Shown: piece by piece, positions 53,820 through 64,000 of the stretch | Layout of the letters: each line of letters begins with the position of its first letter | How positions within the stretch are numbered: the stretch's first letter is position 1 | From: Hypomyces perniciosus | Taxonomy: Eukaryota > Ascomycota > Sordariomycetes > Hypocreales > Hypocreaceae | NCBI GenBank assembly: GCA_008477525.1 | Contig: SPDT01000007.1 | Location: forward strand, 5,270,001-5,334,000 | Length of the DNA: 64,000 nt | Reading direction: 5' to 3' | Made by a program: the position numbers and the translations under genes | Notes under the pieces: generated by a model | Seen by the model: only the letters and a program-made list of their open reading frames with translations | Told to the model about the DNA's origin: nothing | The model's database searches: none

Positions 53820-55534
53820 TTAGGCACCTCCGCTCTGCGCCTTCTTCACCTCCATCGCAGCATCAAGTGCGTCCTGAATGGTGTCAATCAGATCTTCTAC
53901 ATTTTCCAGGCCCGCTGAGATTCGGATACCCTCTTCTTTAACTCCAAGCTCCCTGTAATACTGGCGCTCCTTAGGTTCCTTGCCAAAGAGGAACATGTTG
54001 TATGCAAACATGATGGTGACATGTCCTGCGAGATGGGGACTAGGGTAGAACCCACAGCGGTCGTAAAACGCCTTGGCTGTGGCGGTACTCTCAAACTCCA
54101 CTGTTAAGAGACATCCGTATCCTGGCTGCGAGAGCTCCGACGTGCTTGGGCGCAGGAACTTGTCGTAATCGGGCTTGCTGGGTAGAAGTGTAGGGTACAA
54201 GACCTTGACTACTGGTGAGTCAGGTTGTCCGATGGTCTTATGCAGGTAGTTCGCTATGGCTTCGCCGTTGCGGTTAAGGATATGCGTGCGGGCGAAGTAG
54301 TCTTGCGAGTTGGCAAGTAGTACTTCTGCGTCGGCGATGAAGAGCTCATTGCGGTGAGTCTCGGCGAACCTGGAGGACAGGGCATTGTAATGTGGTGACA
54401 GGGGGTTGAGAATAATGGAGCCACCGAGAACATCGGCTTTGCCGCTGAAGGACTTTGTGAGGAAGGTGAGGACAATATCCGAGTAGACAAGGACATCGGC
54501 GTTGCCAAAGCCAGCGAGGGTATCGTCGACAATCAAGACGAAGCCGTACTTTTCGGACTATAGGGACGGTGAAGGCGGAGATTATCAGCAAATATTCCCG
54601 AATAAGAGTGGCGCTGAGAGAGAACTTACCAGATTTTTGAGGCGAGGAAGATCGGGGGTGTCGAGAGTTGGGTTTCCTGGGAACTCAACGATCACAAAGC
54701 TCACCTTCCGTCCCGCCTTGGTCTCTTCCTCCAGCCAGGCCTCCATACCGTCAAGTGCCTCTTTGTCCACCTTGCCAACGTGCTTGAATCCGTTGGGGCT
54801 CTCTTCATGCAAGTGGTGATGCGTGTTGTGAAAGACAATTCCCAAGACCACATTAGTTCCAGGAACGTACTCCTGAATGAGATTTGTGGTGTGATATATA
54901 GCAGCCATGCCTGATGGATACAAGAAGACATCCTTTGACTGGCTTTTGACCTTCTCAGGATCAATGGCCGCGTGATGAGCAAGCTCATTCACACGCTCCC
55001 GCAGTGCCTGGTGGGCCGGACCTTCAGGTGTCCATGTCGGTTCAGGAGGATTGCTATGATCGCAGGGCACCTCCACCATGGTATCGGCACTCTTAAGCAA
55101 GCCCTCTGCTCCCCGGATAGAAAGGCCAATTCCAGGAGTTCCCCAGCTCGCCTGGACAGACTTCATGAGCGGCGGCGCAAACAGTACGGCATAAAGGCGA
55201 TGACCGTCGACGTCGACGCACTTGAAATGCAGTTTATCTGGAGTGATGGCACTCTCGCCGCGTGCTTCCCGCGTGACATGGCCAGCAGTGTATGACCACA
55301 TAATGGGGTTGAGGTAAACCATGCAGGCATTGCCCTCCAACCCCGTCTTCTTCGCGATCGCTCCGCCAAGCTACATGCAAAAGAAAGTCATCGTTAGGAT
55401 ACAGACACCAATACCCAACGTAAAGGGGGTGAAAGGCTCACCGCAGCGACGGTTTGGGTTGGCACAAAGCGTGGGTAGATGTGAACCACCTTCGCCAAGG
55501 GACTCATATCTCCCTCGCGGACGCCATGCAGCAT
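53820..55534 (-). CDS. cystathionine gamma-synthase-like PLP enzyme (Cys/Met metabolism family)
   Basis: Three minus-strand exons, 55534-55442, 55370-54630 and 54557-53820, give 523 residues from the first in-frame ATG. The PLP lysine is at about 313 in FLTKSFSGKADVLGGS, the usual LTK-SG-DV-GGS site. VFLYPSGMAAIYHTTNLIQ, VIVEFPGNPTLDTPDLPRL and IRISAGLENVEDLIDTI are family landmarks. Members join O-acyl-homoserine and cysteine or do related gamma-replacement steps. The frame stays open and conserved upstream of ATG 55534 (to about 55615: QSEFGHAPPPQTSYSII), but no ATG lies there in that frame. One A fewer in the run at 55609-55613 would bring the ATG at 55625 into frame. The true N-terminus is thus uncertain. 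Confidence 0.85.
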
Positions 55535-56900
55535 ATCCCATCCTCGCAAGTTGGTGATGATGCTATAAGAGGTTTGAGGGGGTGGCGCATGGCCAAATTC
55601 GGACTGAGTTTTTAAGGACAACCATTTTCTCGAACTTTATTCCAACCAAGTTTGGAGAGCTGAGCAGAGCAAAAGAATGAGGAGGGGAACAGCATCAAAA
55701 GGACGGAATGTCTCCGGACCTTTATACTCCGATTCGTTATCCTGTGGCCCAATCAATGGCTGACGCCTGGCGACCAAAAATAGGGCTGAGGTGACTTTGG
55801 AATCCGAAGTGCGTAAATCCGCAATAGTGGTCCGTAGTCCGTATGGAGTACTAATATGCGGGAACTTCCTGGGAATCTGTTCATCGTATCGGCTTCGGGT
55901 TAAGACTTCGTCTTCGGTCCGTCTAGTCTTCGGTACATACCGTATTATCTTCGGGCCGAAGGGTTGTGATTCGCTGATGAACAAGGCAGATTAAGCGTCT
56001 TTCCAGGTTTGAGGCCTGTAGATTCGAATGTTTAAGCTTGTTCGCATGCCTATGCTAGTGGAGATGTGGTATTGATAGCGGGGAAGTAATGACATTGAGT
56101 CAAACTTGCACCGGATAGCTTATTATTGATCATATGCCTATTTATAGTATCCCTAGAATGTCCCGTACTAATATAAGTAGACTACGTACTTCGTAGGTAG
56201 TATCGACTAATAGCGACATATTCGTCCAAGGCATTTACAAATACTACAGCAGTTGAACCTATCAAAATACAAGCAATATGCGGCGGCTTGATGACCCGGC
56301 AGTCCGTAATACTGATAACGGGCACTGTAAACAACCCATTATAAAGGCCGCCCTCATAGAGAAGCCCCGATGTTTTTCGGTAGTTCGGAATTATCTGGTT
56401 GCTGCCCGTTGACTCCGAACCCCTCTCGACAGCGCCTCGTTTGGCAGACCTGCAACATGGTGACTTCAATGCAACATCGGATCATATAGGCCTTGGCCTA
56501 GTGACCTGAATGCTGGAGTTTCGAGATATTACTGGCAGTTTACAGGGCAAGTTGAAGATGGCGAGACATGACTCATGTCGATGGTATGAGTCATGTACTC
56601 GTATTCGTGATTCAGATGGCCCCAGAGAATGCGAACGAGAAAAAGGTGATAATGATAGGTGTTAGTTTAGATGGCAACAGCGTTGTCGGACCGAGTTGGA
56701 AGTTTCTGGGATCAAAAAATACGAAGTACTTGATAGACCATAACTAACTACTACGACTACCATGCACTATTACTATCGCTACGGAGTACCCATAACGATG
56801 AAATAAATAAAAACGGCTGACCACCCCATCAGTGAGTGTTCTGGGATCAAATCCTCAAAAAATCAAAATTTTAAGGATAAAAAAAAAAGATTGTGCTAAC
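55535..56900. other. intergenic region
   Basis: No gene is supported beyond the possible 5' end of the PLP-enzyme gene at 55535-55625. Words TATGGAGTACTA (about 55842) and TACGAAGTACTT (about 56722) belong to the recurring family. Confidence 0.4.
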
Positions 56901-56903
56901 AGA

Positions 56904-57000
56904 ACAGGGATTCAAACCCTGGCCACTCCACTTTTCGCATTGAAAGTGCGTTTAAACACGCTTGAGACCCTCACCCAGACCCCGGCCACTTTGCCTTGGT
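56904..57000 (-). pseudogene. degenerate tRNA-Leu-like sequence
   Basis: The minus strand has a good T-arm (CAGGG-TTTGAAT-CCCTG, plus 56906-56922) followed by TTCTGTT-A like an acceptor 3' side. It also has GTGGCCGGGGTCTGGG resembling the D-arm of a class II tRNA, and TCTCAAG like a Leu loop. The 5' acceptor side (expected AACAGAA) and the anticodon stem do not pair, so it is not a working tRNA as read. It may be a decayed copy. Confidence 0.45.
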
Positions 57001-57974
57001 GCACATGGTTCGGCTCACGGCAAACTGGATCAAAGGCTTTGGTGGGCAAGGGTGATCTGGTAGTATTACGTCGACACTCCAAGATATGAGCCAAGTACGG
57101 AGTACATGCCAGGCAACACGGAGTATTGTTGTATTACCAGCAAGACGCCGTGTATATGAACTGAGCTCTACGTGCTGCCGAGACGTGTACCCATGGGCTA
57201 GCGATTTCGGTCTACGATGAGACCTACCTGATTCTTACATAGAATGTCGATTTTCATACATTCGGGGTTCGGGACAATATCATGACGCCTTTACGTTCGA
57301 TCGACACCGCGCATTGCCATAAACCACACCATCCGTGGCAGACCCTCAGAAGACCAAAAAACATATTGAAGGCTCCGTGTATCGACCACATGATCATCAG
57401 ACGATATACTGCAGTTCTGATGGGAAAATCCAGTATTCCATGCGTCTTTGGGCTGTCGGACAGCACAATCCCGGAGAATTAGGCATCTCTCGGCTCAGGC
57501 CGAGATCACCGGCCGGTCCACCTCCGGACTTGGCGGCGCTCCTATTGGCGCGGGTATTGTCACGGCTAAATCGACTGACAATTGCCGCCAAACAGGAGCT
57601 CCTGATCAGAAAGTTTCTTTAGGCTGATTGATGGCCAAGATTATGGAGCACTTGAAAGTGGGGGAGCCAAGAGCTGGAAGCATCGTGGAGCGTTTTTGTC
57701 GTGGAACCATCGTGAACAATGCCTATCATATGACGAGGTTTGTCTGGCTGAATATGATGCGGGGGAACTGAGCCAAGGTGTATTTAAGATCTGCTGGCCG
57801 CTGGACCTGTTCCCGCGTCATTATGATGTCTCTACGAAGGATTTGATCGACGTTGGGGTTTTTGCCAAGTCATCACAGTCGTTGGAGAGTTACCCCGCCA
57901 TATCTCTTAGACGTCGAGCTCTTAGCTTCAACATCTGCATCGACGAAGCTCTATCCAGACACTCACCGTTCACG
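57001..57974. other. xylitol dehydrogenase promoter region
   Basis: About 1 kb upstream of the dehydrogenase start; no gene is supported. It holds the XlnR-like and CreA-like words listed separately. Confidence 0.45.
57622..57764 (+). promoter_or_regulatory. candidate XlnR (GGCTGA) and CreA (GCGGGG) sites upstream of xylitol dehydrogenase
   Basis: GGCTGA occurs at 57622-57627 and 57746-57751, and GCGGGG at 57759-57764. GGCTAA/GGCTGA-type words are bound by the xylanase regulator XlnR, and SYGGRG by the carbon-repression factor CreA, in Aspergillus. Pentose genes often carry both. Words this short occur by chance, so the call is tentative. Confidence 0.4.
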
Positions 57975-59136
57975 ATGGCGACACCAACAATTCCCAGCAA
58001 GGACGAGCTTAGCGTAGGGAGACCTTGTGTGTGATACGTGTTGATGGAGCTTTGCTGACAGTCGGCCTGTGTGAACAAAACAGAATCTGTCCTTCGTCCT
58101 CCAGTCAATCCAGAATGTCAGCTTCGAAGACCGTCCCAAGCCCACCCTGACCGACCCTCACGATGTCATGGTCGCCATAAACTACACAGGCATCTGCGGC
58201 TCCGACGTGCACTACTGGCACAGCGGCGGCATCGGCCGCTTCATCCTCCGGGAGCCCATGGTTCTGGGCCACGAATCCGCCGGCACCATCGTCGAGGTCG
58301 GCTCGGCCGTCAAGAACCTCAAACCCGGCGACCGCGTCGCCCTCGAGCCGGGCTACCCATGCCGCCGGTGCAACCACTGCCGCGGCGGCTTCTATAACCT
58401 CTGCGAGGGCATTGTCTTCGCTGCAACGCCGCCGCACCATGGCACGCTGACGGGTCTGTGGATTCAGCCTGCTGACTTCTGCTATAAGCTGCCAGACCAT
58501 GTGTCGCTGCAGGAGGGTGCTATGATCGAGCCGCTGGCTGCGGCCGCGCATATTGTTAGGCAGGGCCAGATCAAGCCAGGCCAGTCCGTGGTGATCATGG
58601 GCGCAGGACCCATTGGCCTTCTCTGCGCCGCCGTGGCGCGACAGTATGGCGCAAGCAAAGTCGCGAATGTGGACATTGTGCAGTCCAAGCTGGACTTTGC
58701 GAAGAGCTTCTGCGCGACACATACATATCTCTCTCAGAATGTCTCGCCCGAGCAGAACGCCCAAAACATCAGGGACCTTCTCGACCTGCCCGATGGTGTT
58801 GATGTGGTGACCGATGCCAGCGGTGCGGAATCCTCAATCCAGGCGAGTCTGCATCTCGTTCGCATGGGTGGCACCTATGTGCAGGGCGGCATGGGGAAGA
58901 ACGATATCACGTTCCCCATTCATGCGCTCTGCACAAAGGAGATCACGGCGCGGGGATCGTTCCGGTACAATGAGGGAGATTACGACCTTGCCCTCGAGCT
59001 GGTCGCCAGCGGCAAGATCGACATCAAGAGGCTGATTACGAGCACCGTTGAGTTCAAGGATGCAGAGGAGGCGTTCAAGAAGGTCAAGAGCGGAGAGGTC
59101 ATCAAGATTCTGATCAAGGGGCCCAACGAGCCATGA
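57975..59136 (+). CDS. xdhA: D-xylulose reductase (xylitol dehydrogenase)
   Basis: Two exons, 57975-58013 and 58084-59136 (70 nt intron, GTAGGG...ACAG), give 363 residues. The catalytic zinc ligands are C51 (GICGSD), H76 and E77 (LGHESAG). The structural zinc cysteines are C106, C109, C112 and C120 ([15 protein letters not shown]). The Rossmann fold starts [17 protein letters not shown]; Asp in [15 protein letters not shown] after the second strand fits NAD+ use. WDSxHYW and [12 protein letters not shown] are typical of polyol dehydrogenases. The enzyme oxidises xylitol to D-xylulose in the fungal pentose pathway. L-arabinitol dehydrogenase is a close relative and cannot be fully excluded by eye, but [19 protein letters not shown] favours XdhA. 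Confidence 0.88.
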
Positions 59137-60476
59137 CTTTGTAATAGTAGTAGTAAATAGCAGTGTAAAAAAGCATGGATGAGTAATGATAGACCAGCCG
59201 GTTGTAGTATACGAGTATGCATCCTGGTGTATGCATCGCTTGGGTGAAACAGGTGGGCGTTGCTGGGTGGCTGAAGATTTGCAGAATGAGGCTCAACTGA
59301 CGGAACTCAATCAGGGCTCATAAATTAACCAATCAGAAGGACTCGGTCCCGGTCAAATTGATTGCTGTGGGGATTGAGCGAAATGGTGTTGTAGTCATTG
59401 CGATTGCGAGTTAGAGAGATGCACTCTAAATGGTCTCGGCTGATCGATTTTGACGGATGACTCGAAACAGAAATCAACTGCGGAAAAAATACCGCGCGCA
59501 CGAGCGGAAACTGATTGATTGATCGCCAACAGCTTTCCTCCCTCATCAGCCACCACGTTTGAGAAAAGATTCAGAATATCAATATTATCAGAATGAAAAA
59601 AAGAAGGATCGTCAGATACTCAATAGCTCCAATATGCGTCTGTCTCGAACAAATAAAGAATTCGTCGTCTCCAAAAGCCGAGCGCCTGGGCGCCAAGGTC
59701 TCATGTTCTCTTCCTATGCATCACCAATAATTGATCCAGCCCGTGTCGCTAGCAGCTTGTCATGCAAGCCACTGTTCCAACCCAAAGCCTGGACCCCTTG
59801 CCGGTACTTTTCCTTATAGGGAGATGCGTCAACCGCCATTGAGCAAAAACGGGGATTGCGGCGTTGTGCCTCCGCATCGAAGGCTGTCGGTCAAGCACGC
59901 GCTCGATAGATGCGGGCCCCAGAGTGCCCATGGCGTCACAACCATGCCACAGCCGCACGCTATTGACTTAAGGTCAACCGACGATTGGAAGACCTTATTC
60001 AGCCCGACCAGCGAACGTTCAACAAACCCAATGACAACCCATGGTGCGGCTGAACCTAAGGGGGGCACTATGCTGGTTGCGCTGCAGGGTGCGTACGAGT
60101 GTGCGCGCCTTTGCGTCGTAGTACATGTCCCTTTCCAGAGTCGTTGGCGAGAGTCGGCAATTTCGAATGGCCTGCGAAAATCGGCAGTCTGCCTCGCCGC
60201 CCACTGTTGGGCTGTCAGGGCTGAACCATAAGTGTTGCTGGCGGTGGAGGCGCGATAATCTTTGGCTTGATTGACCCTAGAAAGATATATAATAGAGGCC
60301 GTGGCGTGTGACCGCACATGTTGGGCTCCTTGAACTGTCGTGACCATTCTCGTTTGCCTCTAAGATTTTGCCCAACGCTCCCTCGGTGGGAAAAAGGTGT
60401 CTGCCATAAACACAGGACTCTACCGAGTCATTAGATATCGGAAGACTCAAGACGGCCCAAGGAAAATCTGCCAATC
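59137..60476. other. intergenic region
   Basis: No gene is supported. A plus-strand open frame at 59731-60231 and its antisense partner show no domain and are discounted. Confidence 0.45.
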
Positions 60477-61536
60477 ATGGAGCAGCCACAGGAGAAGGCT
60501 GCAAAGGACCACATCCTCGCCTCGCCAACTTGGGTGCTCGTCTGCCGCATCCTCCAGGCCCTCCTCTCACTCATCATACTTGCCCTGGCTGCTCGTTTGA
60601 TGCATGATGCCTACCTCGACGAAGAAGGACTTGCACTGGCTATTGTATGTGATGCCTTTCCCCCTTATCGCATTAGGATAGTCACCACTAACGCGTTTCG
60701 CAACAGGCTCTCATCACCTGGCTCATCGTGGGGTATCAGATCTCCAGCGAAAGACTCCCTGTGATCCAGCCTTTCTACCATATCATTGCCATTCTGGCGC
60801 TTGATGCCTTCATGATGATTCTTTGGCTGGCGACTTTTGCTGCTGTCGCTGCCAGGCGCGCCAAGTTCATCTTCGATGTTAGCGTCGACGGCTGCTTTGA
60901 CAATGGCAGCACGATCAACAGCAAGTTCTGCTTCAAGAAGAGGGGCGTGATTTTGTTTAAGAGCGGCGGTGACATGTTGGCTGCTATTGCTGGTCTGGGT
61001 GCTTTGGTCTGGTAAGTTGGATCCTTCTCGGTGAAACCTCCGGGGGCGAGTTAGCTCGACCTGAGAAAGAAGAGCACACTGACCGAGAACACAGGCTCCT
61101 CTTCATCGCTACCTTCGCCTGGACTCTCCTGGCCTTCCTCCGGGCCCGCAAGGAGGGCCGGTTCCAGTTTGGCACCGATGCCAGCGCCACCTCTCCAACC
61201 ATCGCGATGGAGCCAAAGCTAGAACAGCAGCCTCTGCAACAGCAGCAGCCCACTGGCCAGTATCCCACTCAGGGCCAGTACTACCCTCAGCAGACTCCGG
61301 GCCCATACTCTCCGACCCAGTCTCCTAGCCCGTACCCGCAGGCTCAGTCACCCTACCAGCAACAGCCCGCCTTCACGCCTCCCCCACAAGGGACCTACCC
61401 CCCTCAGGACCAGCAGGCAGCCTACGGCCAGTACCCCCCGCAGCAGCAGCATCAGCAATACCAGCAGCCCGTTCAGCCCCAGGCTTACCAGGCTACCTCG
61501 CCACCTCTTCAGCAAGGGCCGTACCAGGCCCCATGA
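60477..61536 (+). CDS. MARVEL-domain-type four-helix membrane protein
   Basis: Three exons, 60477-60644, 60707-61011 and 61095-61536, give 304 residues. Four hydrophobic segments are seen: WVLVCRILQALLSLIILALAA, LAIALITWLIVGYQI, FYHIIAILALDAFMMILWLATFAAVAA, and the spliced AAIAGLGALVWLLFIATFAWTLLAF. This is the MARVEL pattern of fungal plasma-membrane proteins. Between helices 3 and 4 lies a loop with two cysteines. The C-terminal 110 residues are Pro/Gln/Tyr-rich with repeats (QYPTQGQYYPQQTPGPYSP) and lie in the cytosol. Fungal members sit at the cell cortex and may organise membrane patches. Exact role unknown. Confidence 0.8.
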
Positions 61537-62253
61537 GCGACCATTGAAATTTCCAATGGCAGTATGAAATCCTTTTGATGACGGGGACGAGAGGAGGAGA
61601 TAGGCTTATCGAGGGACGGGACGCGGCGTAGTGGCTTTTTCACGGAAATATCCTCTTGGTTTGCTTGGTAATGTTTTGGGTTTGCAAATGCGATACAGTA
61701 GATACCTTAGGCCATGAGAACCACTAATTCATGGTTGTAATGGAAACGGCCTTATTTTCCCTTTTTGTCAACGCTTGTTGCAGAACCTCCCACTCGAGAG
61801 AGACTTCCGTTTCCTGATGGGCTGGTTATTTCTGTTCTTTTTTCATAGACAAGTCCATTGTGAATAGGGTTAAGAGTGAACACTTATTCACTACATGTCA
61901 AATGAGCCAAGATGGATTTCAGAAATCCATAATGTCGGAGATTTGACACAATTACTGGAATGATTCGGATAGGGAGAGTTGTCATGACGAGTACGAAGTA
62001 ATAATCGAACAGTTCGTTTAGTAGGAGGCGAGAGACGAAACCAGCAGGCGGTGACCATTCTGCCGCATCCAATTCACCATAGCCAAGCGCAGACCCCGAC
62101 CCAGTCGGAGCTCGGCATAGTTCAATATCAATCAACTCTCACGCCAAACTTACGGCCACATTTGAGAAGAGAAGGGAGCTGGGAAGACAGAGACAGTAGT
62201 ATCTTGCGGCCTTTCACATCACCGCCTCTGAATTCGCATCTAAAACCCCCTCA
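61537..62253. other. intergenic region
   Basis: 3' flank of the MARVEL gene and promoter of cmc1; no gene is seen. Confidence 0.45.
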
Positions 62254-62844
62254 ATGGCCGCAATGGCCCCCGGAACCCCCAACGTCCCTCAAGAGCGCCT
62301 CGGCATGCCCTCTCGGAATCCGTTACCTCTGTCGACCTCACAGGAGACGCAAGTGCGAGATATATACTATGCTAAAGTGCGCAAACTATGTGCCGACGAG
62401 ATCAAAGGTAAGGAGCGCAAGACATGGCGACGAGAGGCGGTTGGGATGTCGGTGGCATGATCCCCGACTGCCCCCTCCGCAGTTTGTCCTTTGCAGTTTC
62501 TGGTGTCATTGTGCTAAACGTGAGATGTAGCATTCGCCGAATGCGCCCTCGGTCGAACATTTACCGTCTCGTTCGCATGCCGCGAACAGCACCGCGCCAT
62601 GAACGGGTGTATGAAACTCAAAGCCACACAAGCAGAACACGACGCCGCGCGAGAGGAATGGTTCGCCCTGCGATTGGAGCGCCAGAAACAGCGAGAGCGA
62701 AAGGCCAGGATGGCGGCTGCCCAAGAGGAGTTTATGCGCGAGTGGTGGGGGTTGCCGGAACATGTGCGCTTGTCGAAGCAGCGCGAGATGGAGAAGAGAG
62801 GGGAGAAGATACCCGCCGCCAAGCCAGAGAGCAGCACGAAATGA
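62254..62844 (+). CDS. cmc1: CHCH protein Cmc1, cytochrome c oxidase assembly factor
   Basis: Two exons, 62254-62407 and 62531-62844 (123 nt intron, GTAAGG...TGTAG), give 155 residues. Splicing builds the twin CX9C signature: C-ADEIKAFAE-C across the intron and C-REQHRAMNG-C after it. LPLSTSQETQVRDIYYAKVRKLC before it is typical of the Cmc1 family. The long charged helix after the motif (REEWFALRLERQKQRERKARM) is also usual. The protein is oxidised and trapped in the mitochondrial intermembrane space by Mia40 and helps copper delivery and assembly of complex IV. Without the intron the first CX9C is broken, which confirms the splice. Confidence 0.88.
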
Positions 62845-63088
62845 GAGCCGGGAGTTTTTAGAAAACGTGAAGAAGAGAGGGAGAAGATGGTTAGACCTTC
62901 AGGAGGTGGGTTTGGTATTGGCGTTTTTGGGGGGACTTGCATGAAAAAATTTCGCATCTACACTCTGTTGCGCATATATGAGAGACAATGGTGGAGGAGT
63001 GCCTGTACGCATATATCCTGGAGGGGACTCTGTTTGTATGATTATGAAGGCGAAAGGATGCTAACGAATCAAAGAAGACCAAGATAAA
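62845..63088. other. convergent gap
   Basis: Shared 3' flank of cmc1 and the oxidase gene; nothing else seen. Confidence 0.4.
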
Positions 63089-64000
63089 TCACTGCTTGAC
63101 CAACTCCAGGACTGTCTCTGCCACGCCCCACGAGAGTTCAAAGCCCCTGCCGCCGAGACCATACGCATGAACAACAGCTCTACCACCAGCACCATCTTCC
63201 AGTCCCTTGACCTCGCCCGCCGGTATTTCCTCCCTCTCAAGCCTAAGCCCACCACGGCGGGTCGGCCTCCGTCCCACAATATCACCCAGGGGGCGGAGGG
63301 GGCCATCGGCTACAATAGGGGGGTACGTTGCTGCAAACGCGGAGAGCAAGCGGGCCCGTGTTTCGGGGCTCGGGTCCGTTTCCCAGTTATCTGGTTCCTT
63401 AGTACCGCCGATGATAGTGCCGCCATGGAAGCTGCGGGGCACGGAGAATGTCCATGAGCCGTCGGCGTTTTGGCGGGTGACGGTTGCGTCGCAGGAGTTT
63501 GCCACGAGGCAGGTTTGGCCTGCAAATGATGAGTACGAGAAGACAAGAGGAGAGCGAGGGTGAGTTGTGGAGGTTATGCAAGAGGGAAATAAAATGAAAT
63601 GTTACCTCGTGTAGGAAATGCGGCTGGGTCGTTGAATCCTGCTCCAGAGCAGTTGATGATGGTTTTCACACCGGGAAGTGACTTGATCAAAAAGGCTTCG
63701 TGCAAGTTGCTGAGTTCCTTGACCATAATTTTACCACCCAAGAGGTGGAATTGTCTGAGGAGAAAAGAACAATAGACCATTGGGTTGACACACCAGGTCT
63801 TATACTCGCACCCCCAAGTCACTTTGTCATCTGGAAACTCCTTACTGTCCAAGAGTCGAAACTCTACCAATCCAAGTTCACTCGCCTTCTCCTTAGTCAA
63901 GTCCCTATGTACGGGAGGAGGGTTTTCGAAATACTCTATACCCTTCAGGAATGTGATGCCAGCCTCCGCGTACTTCTTGACTGTCTCGTCCATGTAGTGA
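63089..64000 (-). CDS. D-amino-acid oxidase (partial, 5' part beyond the window)
   Basis: Two minus-strand exons are visible, 64000-63606 (open at the right edge) and 63519-63089 (intron 63605-63520, GTAACA...GCAG). The spliced part reads WCVNPMVYCSFLLRQFHLLGG, TIINCSGAGFNDPAAFPTRGQTCLVANSC, then RSFHGGTIIGGTKEPDNWETDPS and HAYGLGGRGFELSWGVAETV. These are the substrate-binding and FAD-contact parts of D-amino-acid oxidase. HAYGLGGRGFELSWG is the C-terminal nucleotide loop. The N-terminal GxGxxG lies outside the window. The protein ends VKQ, with no peroxisomal SKL-type signal; the usual family member is peroxisomal, so location is open. The family makes 2-oxo acids and H2O2 from D-amino acids. 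Confidence 0.85.

Noticed and set aside
58105..58764. 219-codon minus-strand frame
   Set aside because: Antisense shadow of the xylitol dehydrogenase gene.
59731..60231. 166-codon plus-strand frame and its 172-codon antisense partner
   Set aside because: Neither has a domain or family pattern; both arise in the same GC-balanced gap.

Overview
This 64 kb window is nuclear DNA of a filamentous ascomycete, most likely Eurotiales (Aspergillus/Penicillium-like). Genes are monocistronic, lie on both strands and carry short introns of about 50-100 nt with GT..AG borders. The gene families are typical of that group: HNH_2 proteins, purine-nucleoside-phosphorylase-domain proteins, WGD-type kinase-like proteins, a Zn2Cys6 regulator and a xylitol dehydrogenase. 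Gaps between genes are rich in short TACGGAGTA/TACGAAGTA words. The species cannot be fixed from the sequence alone.

Layout. 0.1-7 kb is a housekeeping block: usb1 (U6 snRNA 3' processing), cks1 (CDK subunit) and ero1 (ER disulfide formation, ending in RDEL). 7.4-15.7 kb is a mosaic: an intron-containing tRNA-Leu(CAG), an AT-rich block, a decayed NRPS fragment, an intact prolyl-4-hydroxylase-like dioxygenase, a HET-domain remnant, an SDR, a flavoprotein scrap, a 1.8 kb gene-poor stretch, a small secreted 10-cysteine protein and a kinase-like remnant. 16-22.2 kb holds an HNH-domain protein, a NUDT15-like Nudix hydrolase, a four-exon gene joining a nucleoside phosphorylase domain to a C-terminal R-type (beta-trefoil) lectin, and a decayed MgtA-type P-ATPase. 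22.5-34.1 kb returns to conserved genes: a Vps38/UVRAG-like PI3K subunit facing rtc1 (SEACAT/GATOR2) tail to tail, the exon-junction protein Y14/RBM8A, ribosomal protein eS30 and a PAF-acetylhydrolase-like lipase. 34.3-39.2 kb is a cell-surface pair: a 1,144-residue repeat adhesin-like protein and a small GPI-anchor-like protein.

39.2-64 kb contains a 3.2 kb gene-free stretch, a 1,070-residue low-complexity protein with a C-terminal zinc-ribbon-like domain, a coiled-coil protein with a probable GC-AG intron, a Zn2Cys6 regulator convergent (5 bp gap) with a phytanoyl-CoA-dioxygenase-like enzyme, a kinase-like protein, tRNA-Gly(UCC), a cystathionine gamma-synthase-like PLP enzyme with a possible one-base frameshift near its start, a tRNA-Leu-like relic, xylitol dehydrogenase, a MARVEL-type membrane protein, the CHCH protein Cmc1 and the 3' part of a D-amino-acid oxidase cut by the window edge.

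The most unusual items are the phosphorylase-lectin fusion, the adhesin with 13 repeats and four five-cysteine modules, and the relics (NRPS, MgtA-type ATPase, HET) whose stop codons fit C-to-T decay as in repeat-induced point mutation. All exon structures were worked out by hand from reading frame, splice borders and family knowledge; no search was run.
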